Source: an uncultured Porphyromonadaceae bacterium
GTDB lineage: Bacteria > Bacteroidota > Bacteroidia > Bacteroidales > Muribaculaceae
Length of the DNA stretch: 64,000 nt
Direction of reading: 5' to 3'
Assembly (NCBI GenBank): GCA_902493335.1
Contig: CABUPJ010000002.1
Location: forward strand, 1 to 64,000
Of this stretch, positions 19,089 to 27,153 are shown piece after piece. The notes under the pieces were generated by a model. That model ran no database searches. It was not told where the DNA came from and was given only the letters and a program-made list of their open reading frames with translations. Numbering within the stretch: the first letter of the stretch is position 1; each line of letters opens with the position of its first letter. Made by a program: the position numbers and the translations under genes.

Positions 19089-20009
19089 TCAGTTTACACG
19101 GAAGCGGTCGATGCCGTCGCGGAGGTATGCCACAGTCTGGCGTGCGGCGGCGATGCCGGCGTTGATGTTTGCCTCGGCGGTCTGGGCGCCCATCTTCTTG
19201 GGGGTGAAGAAGACCCGGCCGGCAAAGCGTTCGTTCAGTTCGTCGGCGTTACCGGGCTTGACATCGGCGACATATTTGAGGTCGGCACGGTCGGCAAGAG
19301 CGCGGGCGAGGCCTTCTTCGTCGATGACTTCCTTGCGGGCCGTGTTGACGACAAGAGCGTTTTTGGGCATCGAAACGAGCAGGTCATAGCCGATTGACTT
19401 GATAGTCTCGGGGGTGGCGGGGATATTGACCGACACAACATTGTTGTCGCGGTAAAGCTCGGCGACGGTGGCACACGGAGTGACTCCGGCTTCTTCCATG
19501 ACAGCGGCGGGACAGTAAGGATCGACAGCTGAGACTTCCATGCCGAAGCCTTTGGCTATGCGGGCAATGTTGCGGCCGACCTGACCGAAGGCCTGGATGC
19601 CGAGGCGCTTGCCTTTGAGCTCGCTGCCCGAGGTGCCGTTATACATATTGCGGACAGCCATCACCATCATGCCGAAGGCGAGTTCGGCGACGGCGTTTGA
19701 ATTCTGTCCGGGGGTGTTCTCGACGACAATGCCGCGCTCGCGTGCGGCCTCGAGGTCTATATTGTCATATCCGGCGCCGGCGCGGACGATGATTTTCAAC
19801 TCGGGCGCTGCGGCGATGACTTCGCGGTCGATGATGTCGCTGCGGACGATAAGTCCCTCGGCATCGGCCACGGCGGCGAGGAGGTCGGCACGCGAGCCAT
19901 ATTTCTCAAGGAGCACAAGCTCATAGCCGGCGCCTTCGATTTCGCTGCGGATGCCTTTGACGGCAATGGCGGCGAAGGGTTTTTCGGTGGCGACAAGTAT
20001 CTTTTTCAT
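19089..20009 (-). CDS. serA: D-3-phosphoglycerate dehydrogenase, short Lys-type
   Basis: A 306-residue NAD-dependent dehydrogenase that oxidises 3-phosphoglycerate in the first step of serine synthesis. It has no C-terminal ACT domain, so feedback by serine through that domain is absent. The nucleotide-binding loop reads FGQVGRNIA, and the catalytic Arg is in VVNTARKEV. The usual catalytic His of the TPHxGxxT motif is a Lys (TPKKMGAQT). This His-to-Lys form is known from Bacteroides and Entamoeba enzymes. It lies 31 bp after serC and 38 bp before the fumarase gene. Confidence 0.93.
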   Translation of the reverse strand: MKKILVATEKPFAAIAVKGIRSEIEGAGYELVLLEKYGSRADLLAAVADAEGLIVRSDIIDREVIAAAPELKIIVRAGAGYDNIDLEAARERGIVVENTPGQNSNAVAELAFGMMVMAVRNMYNGTSGSELKGKRLGIQAFGQVGRNIARIAKGFGMEVSAVDPYCPAAVMEEAGVTPCATVAELYRDNNVVSVNIPATPETIKSIGYDLLVSMPKNALVVNTARKEVIDEEGLARALADRADLKYVADVKPGNADELNERFAGRVFFTPKKMGAQTAEANINAGIAAARQTVAYLRDGIDRFRVN

Positions 20010-20040
20010 ATCCTGATGATTTCTGTGTCAGTGATTTTAT

Positions 20041-21111
20041 TTATCTTGTAGCCTCAAAATCTTTCATTGCCTCGACGAGGACGTTGACGCTCTCGAGAGG
20101 CATGGCGTTGTAGAGCGATGCACGGAAGCCGCCGACCGAACGGTGGCCTTTGATGCCGACGATGCCGCGGCCCGACGCGAAGTCGATGAAGTCTTTCTCA
20201 AGTTCCTTATATTCGGGAGCCATGACGAAGCAGACGTTCATGATCGAACGGTCGGCGGGATCGGTCACCGTGCCCTCGAACATACGGCTCTCGTCGATGG
20301 CGCCGTAGAGCACCTTGGCTTTCTCGAGGTCGCGGCGCTCGAGTTCCTTGATGCCGCCGAGCATCTTGTAGTAGCGGAGGGTCTGAAGGGCCGAGTAGAT
20401 GGGCAGCACGGGCGGCGTGTTGAACATCGAGCCTTTTTTGATATGCGTGCGGTAGTCGAGCATCGTGGGAATCTGACGCTCTACTTTGCCGAGAGCCTCA
20501 TCACGCACGATGACGAGAGTGACACCGGCGGGAGCGAGGTTTTTCTGCGCGCCGGCATAGATGGCGTCATATCTGGCGATGTCAATCGGACGCGAGAAGA
20601 TATCAGAGCTCATGTCGGCGACAAGACGGCAGCCTACTTCGGGGTCTACGCGCATCTCTGTGCCATAGATGGTATTGTTTGATGTGAAATGGAAATAATC
20701 TGATGCGGGGTCGACACTGAAGCCTTTGGGAATGAAGGTATAATTGGCTTCTTTCGACGAAGCCACGACATCGACTTCACCGAAGAGGCGGGCCTCCTTG
20801 ATGGCGTTTGAAGCCCATGTGCCTGTGTCGAGATATGAAGCTTTTGTTTTCAAGAGGTTGAAAGGCAACATGCAGAACTGCATGGACGCGCCTCCGCCAA
20901 GCCATAGCACACTGTAACCTTCGGGCACTTCAAGCAGCTCTTTGACAAGGGCCGTGGCCTCGTCGATGACAGCCTGAAACTCCTTGCTGCGGTGCGACAC
21001 TTCGAGTATCGACAGACCGGTGTCTGCAAAATCGATGATGGCTCCGGCCGTATTCTTGATCGTATAGTCGCTCAAGATCGAGGGACCGGCATAAAAATTA
21101 TGTTTCTTCAT
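20041..21111 (-). CDS. serC: Phosphoserine aminotransferase
   Basis: A 356-residue PLP aminotransferase of fold type I that makes phosphoserine from 3-phosphohydroxypyruvate and glutamate; it can also act in vitamin B6 synthesis. The start MKKHNFYAGPSIL is typical. The PLP lysine is in AGAQKNLAPAG, and WLGGGASMQF binds the cofactor phosphate. It is the first gene of the serC-serA-fumarase unit, behind a well-formed promoter at 21145-21176. Confidence 0.97.
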   Translation of the reverse strand: MKKHNFYAGPSILSDYTIKNTAGAIIDFADTGLSILEVSHRSKEFQAVIDEATALVKELLEVPEGYSVLWLGGGASMQFCMLPFNLLKTKASYLDTGTWASNAIKEARLFGEVDVVASSKEANYTFIPKGFSVDPASDYFHFTSNNTIYGTEMRVDPEVGCRLVADMSSDIFSRPIDIARYDAIYAGAQKNLAPAGVTLVIVRDEALGKVERQIPTMLDYRTHIKKGSMFNTPPVLPIYSALQTLRYYKMLGGIKELERRDLEKAKVLYGAIDESRMFEGTVTDPADRSIMNVCFVMAPEYKELEKDFIDFASGRGIVGIKGHRSVGGFRASLYNAMPLESVNVLVEAMKDFEATR

Positions 21112-21144
21112 ATAGTGAAAATTTTGGATGTGTTCTTTATCTCA

Positions 21145-21176
21145 CAAATGTAGTCAATCGCTTGTTAACTGCCAAA
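21145..21176 (-). promoter_or_regulatory. Promoter of serC-serA-fumarase
   Basis: On the minus strand TTTG (21173-21176), a 20-bp spacer and TACATTTG (21145-21152) match the Bacteroidales consensus in both boxes and spacing. The serC ATG follows after 33 bp. Confidence 0.8.
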
Positions 21177-21245
21177 AATAATCATCGGAATAATCGAAAG
21201 AAGAAAATTAAAGCTCCGAAATTTCACCGTCACACCTCTTTTTAT

Positions 21246-21253
21246 TATTTTTG
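21246..21253 (+). promoter_or_regulatory. -7 box for the MIP18-like gene
   Basis: TATTTTTG fits TAnnTTTG, 7 bp before the ATG at 21261. A TTTC in place of TTTG lies 20 bp upstream (21222-21225). The leader would be nearly absent. Confidence 0.5.
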
Positions 21254-21260
21254 CGCTATT

Positions 21261-21581
21261 ATGACAGAACAGCAACGCACACAGATAGAAGAAAAGACCG
21301 TCGAAATGCTCCGCACGGTCTTCGACCCGGAGATACCTGTAGACATCTACAGCCTGGGGCTCATCTACCGCATCGAGGTCGACGACGACGGCAATCTCGA
21401 CATCGACATGACTCTAACCGCCCCCAACTGTCCGGCGGCCGATTTCCTTGTCGAAGACGCACGATATAAGCTCGAGAGCATCGAAGGCGTCAAATCGGTC
21501 AACATCAACATCGTCTTCGAGCCAGAATGGACCAAAGACATGATGAGCGACGAAGCCAAACTTGAACTCGGATTTCTATAA
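21261..21581 (+). CDS. MIP18/DUF59 family protein (SufT-like)
   Basis: A 106-residue single-domain protein. The family takes part in iron-sulfur cluster maturation. DPEIPVDIYSLGLIYR is the family signature, and the expected conserved Cys is in TAPNCPAADFL. The start ATG at 21261 is chosen because an upstream ATG at 21162 would read through the promoter region. The stop is 3 bp before the ATG of lpxH, so the two are likely translated together. Nearby iron-sulfur enzymes such as fumarase and complex I may be its clients, which is inference only. Confidence 0.9.
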   Translation: MTEQQRTQIEEKTVEMLRTVFDPEIPVDIYSLGLIYRIEVDDDGNLDIDMTLTAPNCPAADFLVEDARYKLESIEGVKSVNINIVFEPEWTKDMMSDEAKLELGFL

Positions 21582-21584
21582 GGC

Positions 21585-22361
21585 ATGGATGACCGCCGTC
21601 TGACCTACTTCATCAGCGACCTGCATCTCGGAGCCGCCCACATTGACAGCGACCGCAGCCGCGAGCGCCTCATCTGCCGTTTTCTCGACAGCATCGCGCC
21701 GACAGCACGGCGTCTCTACCTTTTGGGCGACATCCTCGACTATTGGTTTGAATACAAGACTGTGGCTCCGCGCGGCTACCTGCGCTTTTTCGGCACCCTT
21801 GCCCGCATGGCTGACGCCGGTGTCGAAATAATATGGTTCAAGGGCAACCACGACATATGGCTCTTCGACTATCTCCGCGACGAGATAGGCATCACTGTCA
21901 TAGACGGCAGCGAGCGTGTCACCATCGACGGCAGCCGATTCCTCCTCTCCCACGGTGACGGACTCGGACGCCTAAAGCCATCATTCCGCCTCATACGCTC
22001 GATCTTCCGCAACCGCTTCTGTCAGAAACTCTACTCAGGCATCCATCCGCGCTGGACCATCCCCTTCGCCCACGCATGGAGCGCCGACAGCCGCAAATCG
22101 GGCGCTGCCGACATCTCTTATGACCGCGACATCGCACCGGCCGTAGAACCGTGGGCACGGGCTTATGCCGCCGAGCATCCCGACACAGACTACATAGTCA
22201 TAGGCCATCATCACGTCATGGTCGACAAGATTATCGAAGGCAATACCCGACTGATAATCTTAGGCGACTGGATCAGCAATTTCAGCTACGGCGTCTTCGA
22301 CGGCAAAAACTTCGTACTCAAACAATATGCAAGCGCCCCATGCGATTTTAACATAAAATAA
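21585..22361 (+). CDS. lpxH: UDP-2,3-diacylglucosamine diphosphatase
   Basis: A 258-residue calcineurin-like metallophosphoesterase that releases UMP from UDP-2,3-diacylglucosamine to give lipid X in lipid A synthesis, at the inner face of the inner membrane. Metal-ligand motifs appear in order: SDLHLG, GDILDYW, GNHD, LSHGDGLG and GHHH. A cluster of basic residues in the middle (RLIRSIFRNRFCQKL) fits membrane contact. It follows the MIP18-like gene by 3 bp. Bacteroidetes often use such LpxH-like proteins; LpxG-type activity cannot be ruled out. Confidence 0.88.
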   Translation: MDDRRLTYFISDLHLGAAHIDSDRSRERLICRFLDSIAPTARRLYLLGDILDYWFEYKTVAPRGYLRFFGTLARMADAGVEIIWFKGNHDIWLFDYLRDEIGITVIDGSERVTIDGSRFLLSHGDGLGRLKPSFRLIRSIFRNRFCQKLYSGIHPRWTIPFAHAWSADSRKSGAADISYDRDIAPAVEPWARAYAAEHPDTDYIVIGHHHVMVDKIIEGNTRLIILGDWISNFSYGVFDGKNFVLKQYASAPCDFNIK

Positions 22362-22493
22362 CAGTGTGTCATATCCTTTTATAAAGCGCCGCATACAATC
22401 GACAATTTCCTATATTTCAACATAATACAATTTACCAAAACAGCAGCAAAGTAAAAGTGGTTAAAGAATGATGTCGTAAAACATATAAAATAA

Positions 22494-22525
22494 TTTGGCA
22501 GCCTGCCAAAAAACGGCCACCTTTG
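22494..22525 (+). promoter_or_regulatory. Promoter-like pair for a candidate small RNA
   Basis: TTTG (22494-22497), a 20-bp spacer and CACCTTTG (22518-22525) match the Bacteroidales promoter except for the first base of the -7 box. The predicted start site is near 22532. Confidence 0.5.
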
Positions 22526-22531
22526 CCTCAC

Positions 22532-22613
22532 AAACCTAAAACAATCTTTTTTACCTTAGAAATTGTACCTATTGGAAACCCATAAAGAGGAACTCAGTGA
22601 TGAGTCCCTCTTT
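22532..22613 (+). ncRNA. Candidate small RNA of about 80-90 nt
   Basis: A promoter-like pair lies upstream and a strong terminator hairpin ends the segment. There is no sensible reading frame between them. The 5' part is unstructured and AT-rich, with CTTTTTTACC in the middle. It lies between lpxH and a small exported-protein gene. It could instead be the 5' leader of the gene at 22685, with the hairpin acting as an attenuator. Confidence 0.4.
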
Positions 22614-22620
22614 ATTTTAT
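22584..22620 (+). terminator. Terminator hairpin upstream of the 75-residue gene
   Basis: AAAGAGG, then ACTCA/TGAGT, then CCTCTTT form a nearly continuous 12-bp stem with a short loop, followed by ATTTTAT. It is well formed for ending the small transcript. Confidence 0.7.
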
Positions 22621-22684
22621 GCCATCGCGTAATATCTCCCGGCATTTAATTATCATTACTGAATGGGCCTCAAAAATCAATCAC

Positions 22685-22912
22685 ATGAAACAAAGCTACA
22701 TTTATCTGCTTTCAGCTATGATGACAATCTCGGCAGCACCCGCGGAATCCCCGTGTAAAATGGCACCGACAGCAGTCAAAGCACCTGCCGTCGCCAAAGC
22801 ACAGGCAACACCGGCGGTCTACTATAACCTTCAAGGCATCCGCGTCGACAATCCTAAAAACGGCATCTATATCAGACGCCAAGGCTACCAGACCTCAAAA
22901 GTACAACTCTAA
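22685..22912 (+). CDS. Small exported protein with orphan C-terminal sorting-like motif
   Basis: A 75-residue protein with a likely signal peptide (MKQSYIYLLSAMMTISAAPA), a short Ala/Pro/Lys linker and a C-terminal part reading YYNLQGIRVDNPKNGIYI. Such a tail normally ends large secreted or surface proteins of Bacteroidetes (the NLxGxxV...GIYI type). Here the large domain is missing. The start ATG at 22685 is preferred because it begins the signal peptide. It could be a remnant of a larger gene or a genuine small protein. No function is known. Confidence 0.55.
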   Translation: MKQSYIYLLSAMMTISAAPAESPCKMAPTAVKAPAVAKAQATPAVYYNLQGIRVDNPKNGIYIRRQGYQTSKVQL

Positions 22913-22972
22913 TCCTTAATCCTCAAAACACGCAAACGCAGCTGCGCTTTTTATTATATCCCTTCTCAACTC

Positions 22973-23794
22973 TCAGAACACCTCGGGCATTCTCATTAAC
23001 GGCGGAGGAATTGTAGGATTTGAGTAAGTATCGTTCTTATCATATGCCGCCGATTTTATAATCTGATAGAGCATACCGCCGACGTCCAGGCCTATCGAAT
23101 GCTGTGGCGAGATTTTGAAATATGGCATCACCATCGGCTGCGTCTCCCATCGTCCGGTAACCATCGAACGATAGCTCTGCACGCCTGCTTTGACACCCCA
23201 GCGATTGCTGAAGCTATAATCGGCATAAGCGCCGACCGACGGTACATTCATATATCCGGCCATTGCAGGCGTCAGCGCCCGCATCGGACTGTAATAGCTA
23301 CCGAAAAGGGTCAGGCTCAAACGGTCGGAAGCACGATATGTGACAGAGCCGCCGAAACCGTAAGAACTCGTCAGACCTCTGAAATAGCCATATTTCAGCG
23401 CCTCGCCATAAACCGACAGCGTAAATTGTCCTAATTCCTGTTCCAACGTCAGACGCCCGCTCTCCACAGCCATTAGCCCCGGCATCGACACTGAAGCGGC
23501 AGCGCCATAAAGACCGCCTGCATGCCACCGAAAAATATATGGCTCTGACGTGAATCCGACTTTATAACCTGAGACCGGATGTAACCCGGCAGCATAAGAC
23601 GGAGGCAACGCAAAATAACATATCGGATCAAGTAATTCTTCGGCAGGGCGCCATGGGCGCAATATAGCCCCGGCATCTGTCATGTCTATCAATTTGCCCC
23701 GCGCTCCAGCAGCCAAGGTATCGGTTTCGGCGGTCTGTGACATAACGCAGACCGGCAACATCAAAAATATGGCGGCCGACAGAATCCTTTTCAT
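22973..23794 (-). CDS. Exported protein, probably outer-membrane beta-barrel
   Basis: A 273-residue protein with a signal peptide (MKRILSAAIFLMLPVCVMSQ). The mature part has many alternating strands with aromatic ends and Gly-rich turns (GFGGSVTYRASDRLSLTLFGSYY is one example region), as in outer-membrane barrels. It ends in a Pro-rich tail (IPPPLMRMPEVF). The start at 23794 places the signal peptide correctly; the upstream ATG adds nine residues. No specific family or substrate is recognised. It is a single gene with its own promoter and is the last chromosomal gene before the integrated element. Confidence 0.8.
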   Translation of the reverse strand: MKRILSAAIFLMLPVCVMSQTAETDTLAAGARGKLIDMTDAGAILRPWRPAEELLDPICYFALPPSYAAGLHPVSGYKVGFTSEPYIFRWHAGGLYGAAASVSMPGLMAVESGRLTLEQELGQFTLSVYGEALKYGYFRGLTSSYGFGGSVTYRASDRLSLTLFGSYYSPMRALTPAMAGYMNVPSVGAYADYSFSNRWGVKAGVQSYRSMVTGRWETQPMVMPYFKISPQHSIGLDVGGMLYQIIKSAAYDKNDTYSNPTIPPPLMRMPEVF

Positions 23795-23818
23795 TTTAGT
23801 ATCGATTACGAATGCACG

Positions 23819-23826
23819 CAAATATA
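23819..23826 (-). promoter_or_regulatory. -7 box for the outer-membrane protein gene
   Basis: The minus strand reads TATATTTG, an exact TAnnTTTG match, 24 bp before the ATG at 23794. Confidence 0.55.
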
Positions 23827-23989
23827 CAAACAGAAAGCACGTCTATTGTAATTCACGCAGTTAATAAGAGTTAATGCCACTCATAAAGCAGTGTTGCCAA
23901 TTATCATGGTGTTGTGCACCGTAAAATTTTCGGCGTGACGCAACTATATAAAATGCAAAAAACGTGAATAATTTTCACAGCCTTTTGTA

Positions 23990-24008
23990 TGCGGAAAGAC
24001 AGGGATTC
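23990..24008. repeat. Outer left copy of the tRNA-Ser 3' end
   Basis: A 19-bp stretch (TGCGGAAAGACAGGGATTC) is identical to 47014-47032, the 3' end of the tRNA-Ser gene. It lies 125 bp outside a second left copy at 24116. It may mark the border of an older or tandem insertion. Confidence 0.75.
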
Positions 24009-24079
24009 TTTGTCCGCTTCGCTACCAAAGCGTTTCGCGATTACGAACGCCGAGGTCCTCACCCTGCCTTCATTACGAC

Positions 24080-24112
24080 AATAGGCCGTAAGTCTACAAC
24101 TTACGGCCTATT
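24080..24112. terminator. Perfect hairpin between the two left att copies
   Basis: AATAGGCCGTAAGT and ACTTACGGCCTATT form a perfect 14-bp stem with a 5-nt loop. It lacks a long T-run, so it may be a terminator or a border structure. It lies inside the 125 bp between the two copies of the tRNA 3' end. The rest of the gap 23827-24287 holds the att copies and a 31-bp repeat, and no gene. Confidence 0.55.
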
Positions 24113-24115
24113 ATA

Positions 24116-24132
24116 GCGGAAAGACAGGGATT
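24116..24132. repeat. attL core (17 bp of tRNA-Ser 3' end)
   Basis: GCGGAAAGACAGGGATT is identical to 47015-47031. The integrase gene starts 155 bp inside. This is the likely product of recombination with the tRNA gene. Confidence 0.8.
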
Positions 24133-24239
24133 ATCACCTATACCATCAGGTCGTATCATTAATTTTACAAAATTCGCTGTTACATAGACTTATACAAAAT
24201 CAGCATCAAATGAAATATCATTGAAAATATTTGCATATC

Positions 24240-24270
24240 TCAAAAATCGTGCGTAATTTCGTGCGTAAAT
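24240..24270. repeat. 31-bp direct repeat near the left end
   Basis: Identical over 31 bp to 46954-46984. Inside it an 11-bp motif is repeated (CGTGCGTAATTT and CGTGCGTAAAT). It ends 17 bp before the integrase ATG. Likely arm-type binding sites for the integrase, or an integrase operator. Confidence 0.75.
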
Positions 24271-24287
24271 AGAAACACTGATTACGC

Positions 24288-25595
24288 ATGATTATTAAAC
24301 GTAACATAAACTTTTGGCTGGACTCCCGAAAGAAAGACGGCGTTCCGGTCACTGAGAATCTGGCGATCCGTATGCGTTTGGCTTATGGAGGCAAGACATT
24401 CGACTACTTCACAGGATTCCGAATCGACGCAAGTAAATGGGATGCAAAGAAACAGCGAGTAAAAAATGGCTGCACTAACAAACGCAAAGAAACCGCAATC
24501 GAAATCAATACCGAACTAAACCGTTTGGAGAATCTTCTTCAAGACATCTTCCGTGAGTATGAGTTTTCGGACTTGAAGCCCTCAATGGATGAAGTAAAGA
24601 CCCGTTTTAAGGAAATTTCAGTACCTCAACAATCCTCCGCAGTTATTGAAGCTGTTGAGGAAGAGAAGGCCAAGGTAAAAACTTTTTGGGAATATTATGA
24701 TGAGTTTGTTCGCGAGTATGGCCGCAAAAACAGTTGGACTAAAGCGACATTTGAAAAACTTGCCGCGCTAAAAAATCATCTGAAAAACTGCAAGAAATTC
24801 AAACGTAATCCTACTTTTGATTTCTTTACAGAGAAGGGGCTCAATGATCTTGTGGACTATTTCCGGGTAGAGTGCGATATGCTGAACAGTACCATTGACA
24901 AGAAAGTGTACTTCATTAAGTATTTTCTTGATTGGGGCGCCTCAAAGGGCTATCATCATAACTTCGCCTACAGACAGTTCCGACCGAAACTGAAGATGAC
25001 ACAATCCAAGGTTATCTTTCTGACTGATGAGGAACTGTCAGCTATCCGTGAATATCAGATACCGCCGACCAAACAATATCTTGAACGAGTTCGCGATGTT
25101 CTTGTCTTTTGCTGTTATACCGGTCTTCGTTATTCAGATGTGGCAAACCTTCGCAGAAGTGACATCAAGGATGACCATATCGAAGTCACGACCGTCAAAA
25201 CTGCCGATAGTCTGATTATCGAGTTGAACAAACACAGTCGTGCCATACTGGAGAAGTATGCCGATATCCCATTCAAGGATAACAAGGCGTTGCCGGTAAT
25301 CAGTAATCAGAAGATGAACACTTACATCAAGGAGCTTGGTAAACTTGCCGGAATCGATACTCCAGTCCGCATAACCCAATACCGGGGTAACGAGCGCATT
25401 GATCATGTATATCCGAAGTATGAACTGCTTTGCACTCATACCGGACGAAAGACTTTTATATGTAAGGCACTGTCGCTTGGCATCGCTCCCAATGTAGTGA
25501 TGAAGTGGACCGGTCACAGTGACTATAAGGCAATGAAGCCCTATATTGACATCGCCGACAGCGTAAGGGCAAATGCCATGAGTCTCTTCGATTGA
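24288..25595 (+). CDS. int: Tyrosine recombinase (integrase)
   Basis: A 435-residue site-specific recombinase of the Bacteroides mobile-element type. It has an N-terminal arm-binding domain (about 1-110), a SAM-like core-binding domain (about 125-225) and a catalytic domain (about 240-425). The catalytic Arg is in TGLRYSD, the His-x-x-Arg in THTGRKTF, the second His in WTGHSD and the nucleophilic Tyr in KPYIDI. It would integrate and excise the element at the tRNA-Ser 3' end. The ATG is overlapped by a GTGCGTAA-like site, which hints at self-regulation. Confidence 0.95.
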   Translation: MIIKRNINFWLDSRKKDGVPVTENLAIRMRLAYGGKTFDYFTGFRIDASKWDAKKQRVKNGCTNKRKETAIEINTELNRLENLLQDIFREYEFSDLKPSMDEVKTRFKEISVPQQSSAVIEAVEEEKAKVKTFWEYYDEFVREYGRKNSWTKATFEKLAALKNHLKNCKKFKRNPTFDFFTEKGLNDLVDYFRVECDMLNSTIDKKVYFIKYFLDWGASKGYHHNFAYRQFRPKLKMTQSKVIFLTDEELSAIREYQIPPTKQYLERVRDVLVFCCYTGLRYSDVANLRRSDIKDDHIEVTTVKTADSLIIELNKHSRAILEKYADIPFKDNKALPVISNQKMNTYIKELGKLAGIDTPVRITQYRGNERIDHVYPKYELLCTHTGRKTFICKALSLGIAPNVVMKWTGHSDYKAMKPYIDIADSVRANAMSLFD

Positions 25596-25897
25596 GAGAG
25601 CAAAGGAAATTTTACAAGTCGAGGCTGCACAATTCCGTGCGGTCTTGATTTGTTTTTGGGCTAAATTAAGTCATAAATGTTCGGAAATGTGTTTCCACTC
25701 GTTTTTATCCACAATATATCCACCTATTCCACTCAAATAATTTTTTCATCTCATTTCTAATCATTGGTATTCAGACAAATATAACAGAGAGGTTTCTCAA
25801 TTTTACACCTACACTCCACTCATCACACATAGTAACTTTGCATCATAGGACATCCCTACGAATCACCCTGATATATGGACATCAAAAATTATATAAT
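25596..25897 (+). promoter_or_regulatory. Intergenic region with -7 box for the DUF3853 gene
   Basis: About 300 bp between the integrase and DUF3853 genes contain no gene. TAACTTTG at 25833-25840 is an exact TAnnTTTG box, 57 bp before the ATG at 25898. The rest is AT-rich without clear repeats. Confidence 0.5.
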
Positions 25898-26203
25898 ATG
25901 AATATCAATGAACTCATGAACAAACCTCTGTGGCAAATGACTGGTGAGGAATTCCTTGCCATCATCAACGAGAAGAAACCAGAAGGAACGACTCCTATCA
26001 CTTCTGACAGCGATAGAAATACCGCCAGGCATTATGTGTATGGTCTGGCCGGAATAGCGCGCCTGTTCGGATGCAGCATACCGACTGCCAACCGTATTAA
26101 GAAGAGCGGAGTAATCGACAAGGCTATCACCCAGTGTGGACGCAAGATTATCGTTGACTCGGAACTTGCGCTTCAACTTGCCGGTCGTCAACCACGATGT
26201 TAA
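25898..26203 (+). CDS. DUF3853 family protein (excisionase-like)
   Basis: A 101-residue protein. The N-terminal NINELMNKPLWQMTGEEFL and a C-terminal DNA-binding helix-turn-helix (YGLAGIARLFGCSIPTANR to VDSELAL) mark the DUF3853 family of Bacteroidetes mobile elements. The C-terminal half resembles excisionase/MerR-type domains that read a short DNA site. It probably helps excision or regulates the element. The start ATG at 25898 is chosen over an in-frame codon 60 bp upstream because it fits the family N terminus. Confidence 0.85.
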   Translation: MNINELMNKPLWQMTGEEFLAIINEKKPEGTTPITSDSDRNTARHYVYGLAGIARLFGCSIPTANRIKKSGVIDKAITQCGRKIIVDSELALQLAGRQPRC

Positions 26204-26288
26204 GGCATTATGACTGAAGCAATCGGAATGAGCATAGTCTATAACATGACTTATGCTGACAGTTGTAAACACCAAAATCCATGGAAGT

Positions 26289-27104
26289 ATGGCAAAGGGA
26301 GTCAACATTTACGAACTGATGCACGCTTTCTGGCAGGAGAATGAATATGAGCCGTTCTCAACCGCCGAGATCGCTCTGTTCTTCTTCTTGCTGGAGCGTG
26401 CCAACTGCCGACGGTGGAAGATGCCTTTCAAGTGCTCGACGGCTCTTGTCTGCCGGTCTATCAAGGTAGCCAAGCAGACATTCCTCACGGCTCGTCTCAA
26501 ACTGAGCGAGCGAGGTTTGATTACCTTTATACAAGGTAAGGGCAATGCCATGGCACCCGCTTATATGGTCATTTCAGAACCCGACAAATGGACTAACGGC
26601 AATACCGATGAACAGACTGAAAACGAGACTGAAGAGCTTACGGATAGCCAGACCGATAGCAAGACTGACAGCCTGCCCACTTATAATATTAAAGATAATA
26701 ATATTCAAGATAAAGATATAATATCCCTTAATAATAAAGGACAGGCAAATGAAATTTTAAGTTTTGATGAGTTGGAGAAACTATTCCTTGCAGATGCATC
26801 ATGGCATGATGAAATTCTTCGTGAGTTTCCGGCTGTAAGCCGTCTGGAACTTGAAAATCAGATTCACGGTTTCTTCTCCCGTCTCCGCGATAAAGGAGAA
26901 AAAGGAAGGGAAGAGAAAGACTGTAGGAACTATTTTATCAACTCTGTCCGAAAATTTTTCAAGCACAATCAAAATGGAAGAATTGAAAGAGAATTTAGCC
27001 AATGCTCAAGTGCGTTCAGGCGTCGGGGAGTTGATGTCGTTGCGCGAACCGCCAAAGATTATGAGGAACCGTTCCCTTCGCCACCTTGGGAAAAAGACTA
27101 TTAA
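26289..27104 (+). CDS. Helix-turn-helix mobile-element protein, replication-like
   Basis: A 271-residue protein. Residues 1-100 look like a winged-helix domain (STAEIALFFFLLERANCRRWKMPF, then CRSIKVAKQTFLTARLKLSERGLI). An acidic, Thr/Asp-rich linker (about 103-140) and a C-terminal helical domain (about 155-235) follow. This layout is common to proteins beside relaxases in Bacteroides elements and recalls DnaD-like replication proteins; the exact role is not known. The ATG at 26289 (MAKGVNIYELM) is the best start. A shorter overlapping frame at 26973-27114 is open but is probably not a gene. Confidence 0.75.
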   Translation: MAKGVNIYELMHAFWQENEYEPFSTAEIALFFFLLERANCRRWKMPFKCSTALVCRSIKVAKQTFLTARLKLSERGLITFIQGKGNAMAPAYMVISEPDKWTNGNTDEQTENETEELTDSQTDSKTDSLPTYNIKDNNIQDKDIISLNNKGQANEILSFDELEKLFLADASWHDEILREFPAVSRLELENQIHGFFSRLRDKGEKGREEKDCRNYFINSVRKFFKHNQNGRIEREFSQCSSAFRRRGVDVVARTAKDYEEPFPSPPWEKDY

Positions 27105-27153
27105 CAACAGCTGATTTACAGCATGTGTGATAGAGTGAAGCGTTCCCGGCAAG

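Noticed and set aside
26973..27114. A 46-residue plus-strand frame overlapping the end of the helix-turn-helix gene
   Set aside because: It overlaps a longer frame with a better start and has no features of its own.
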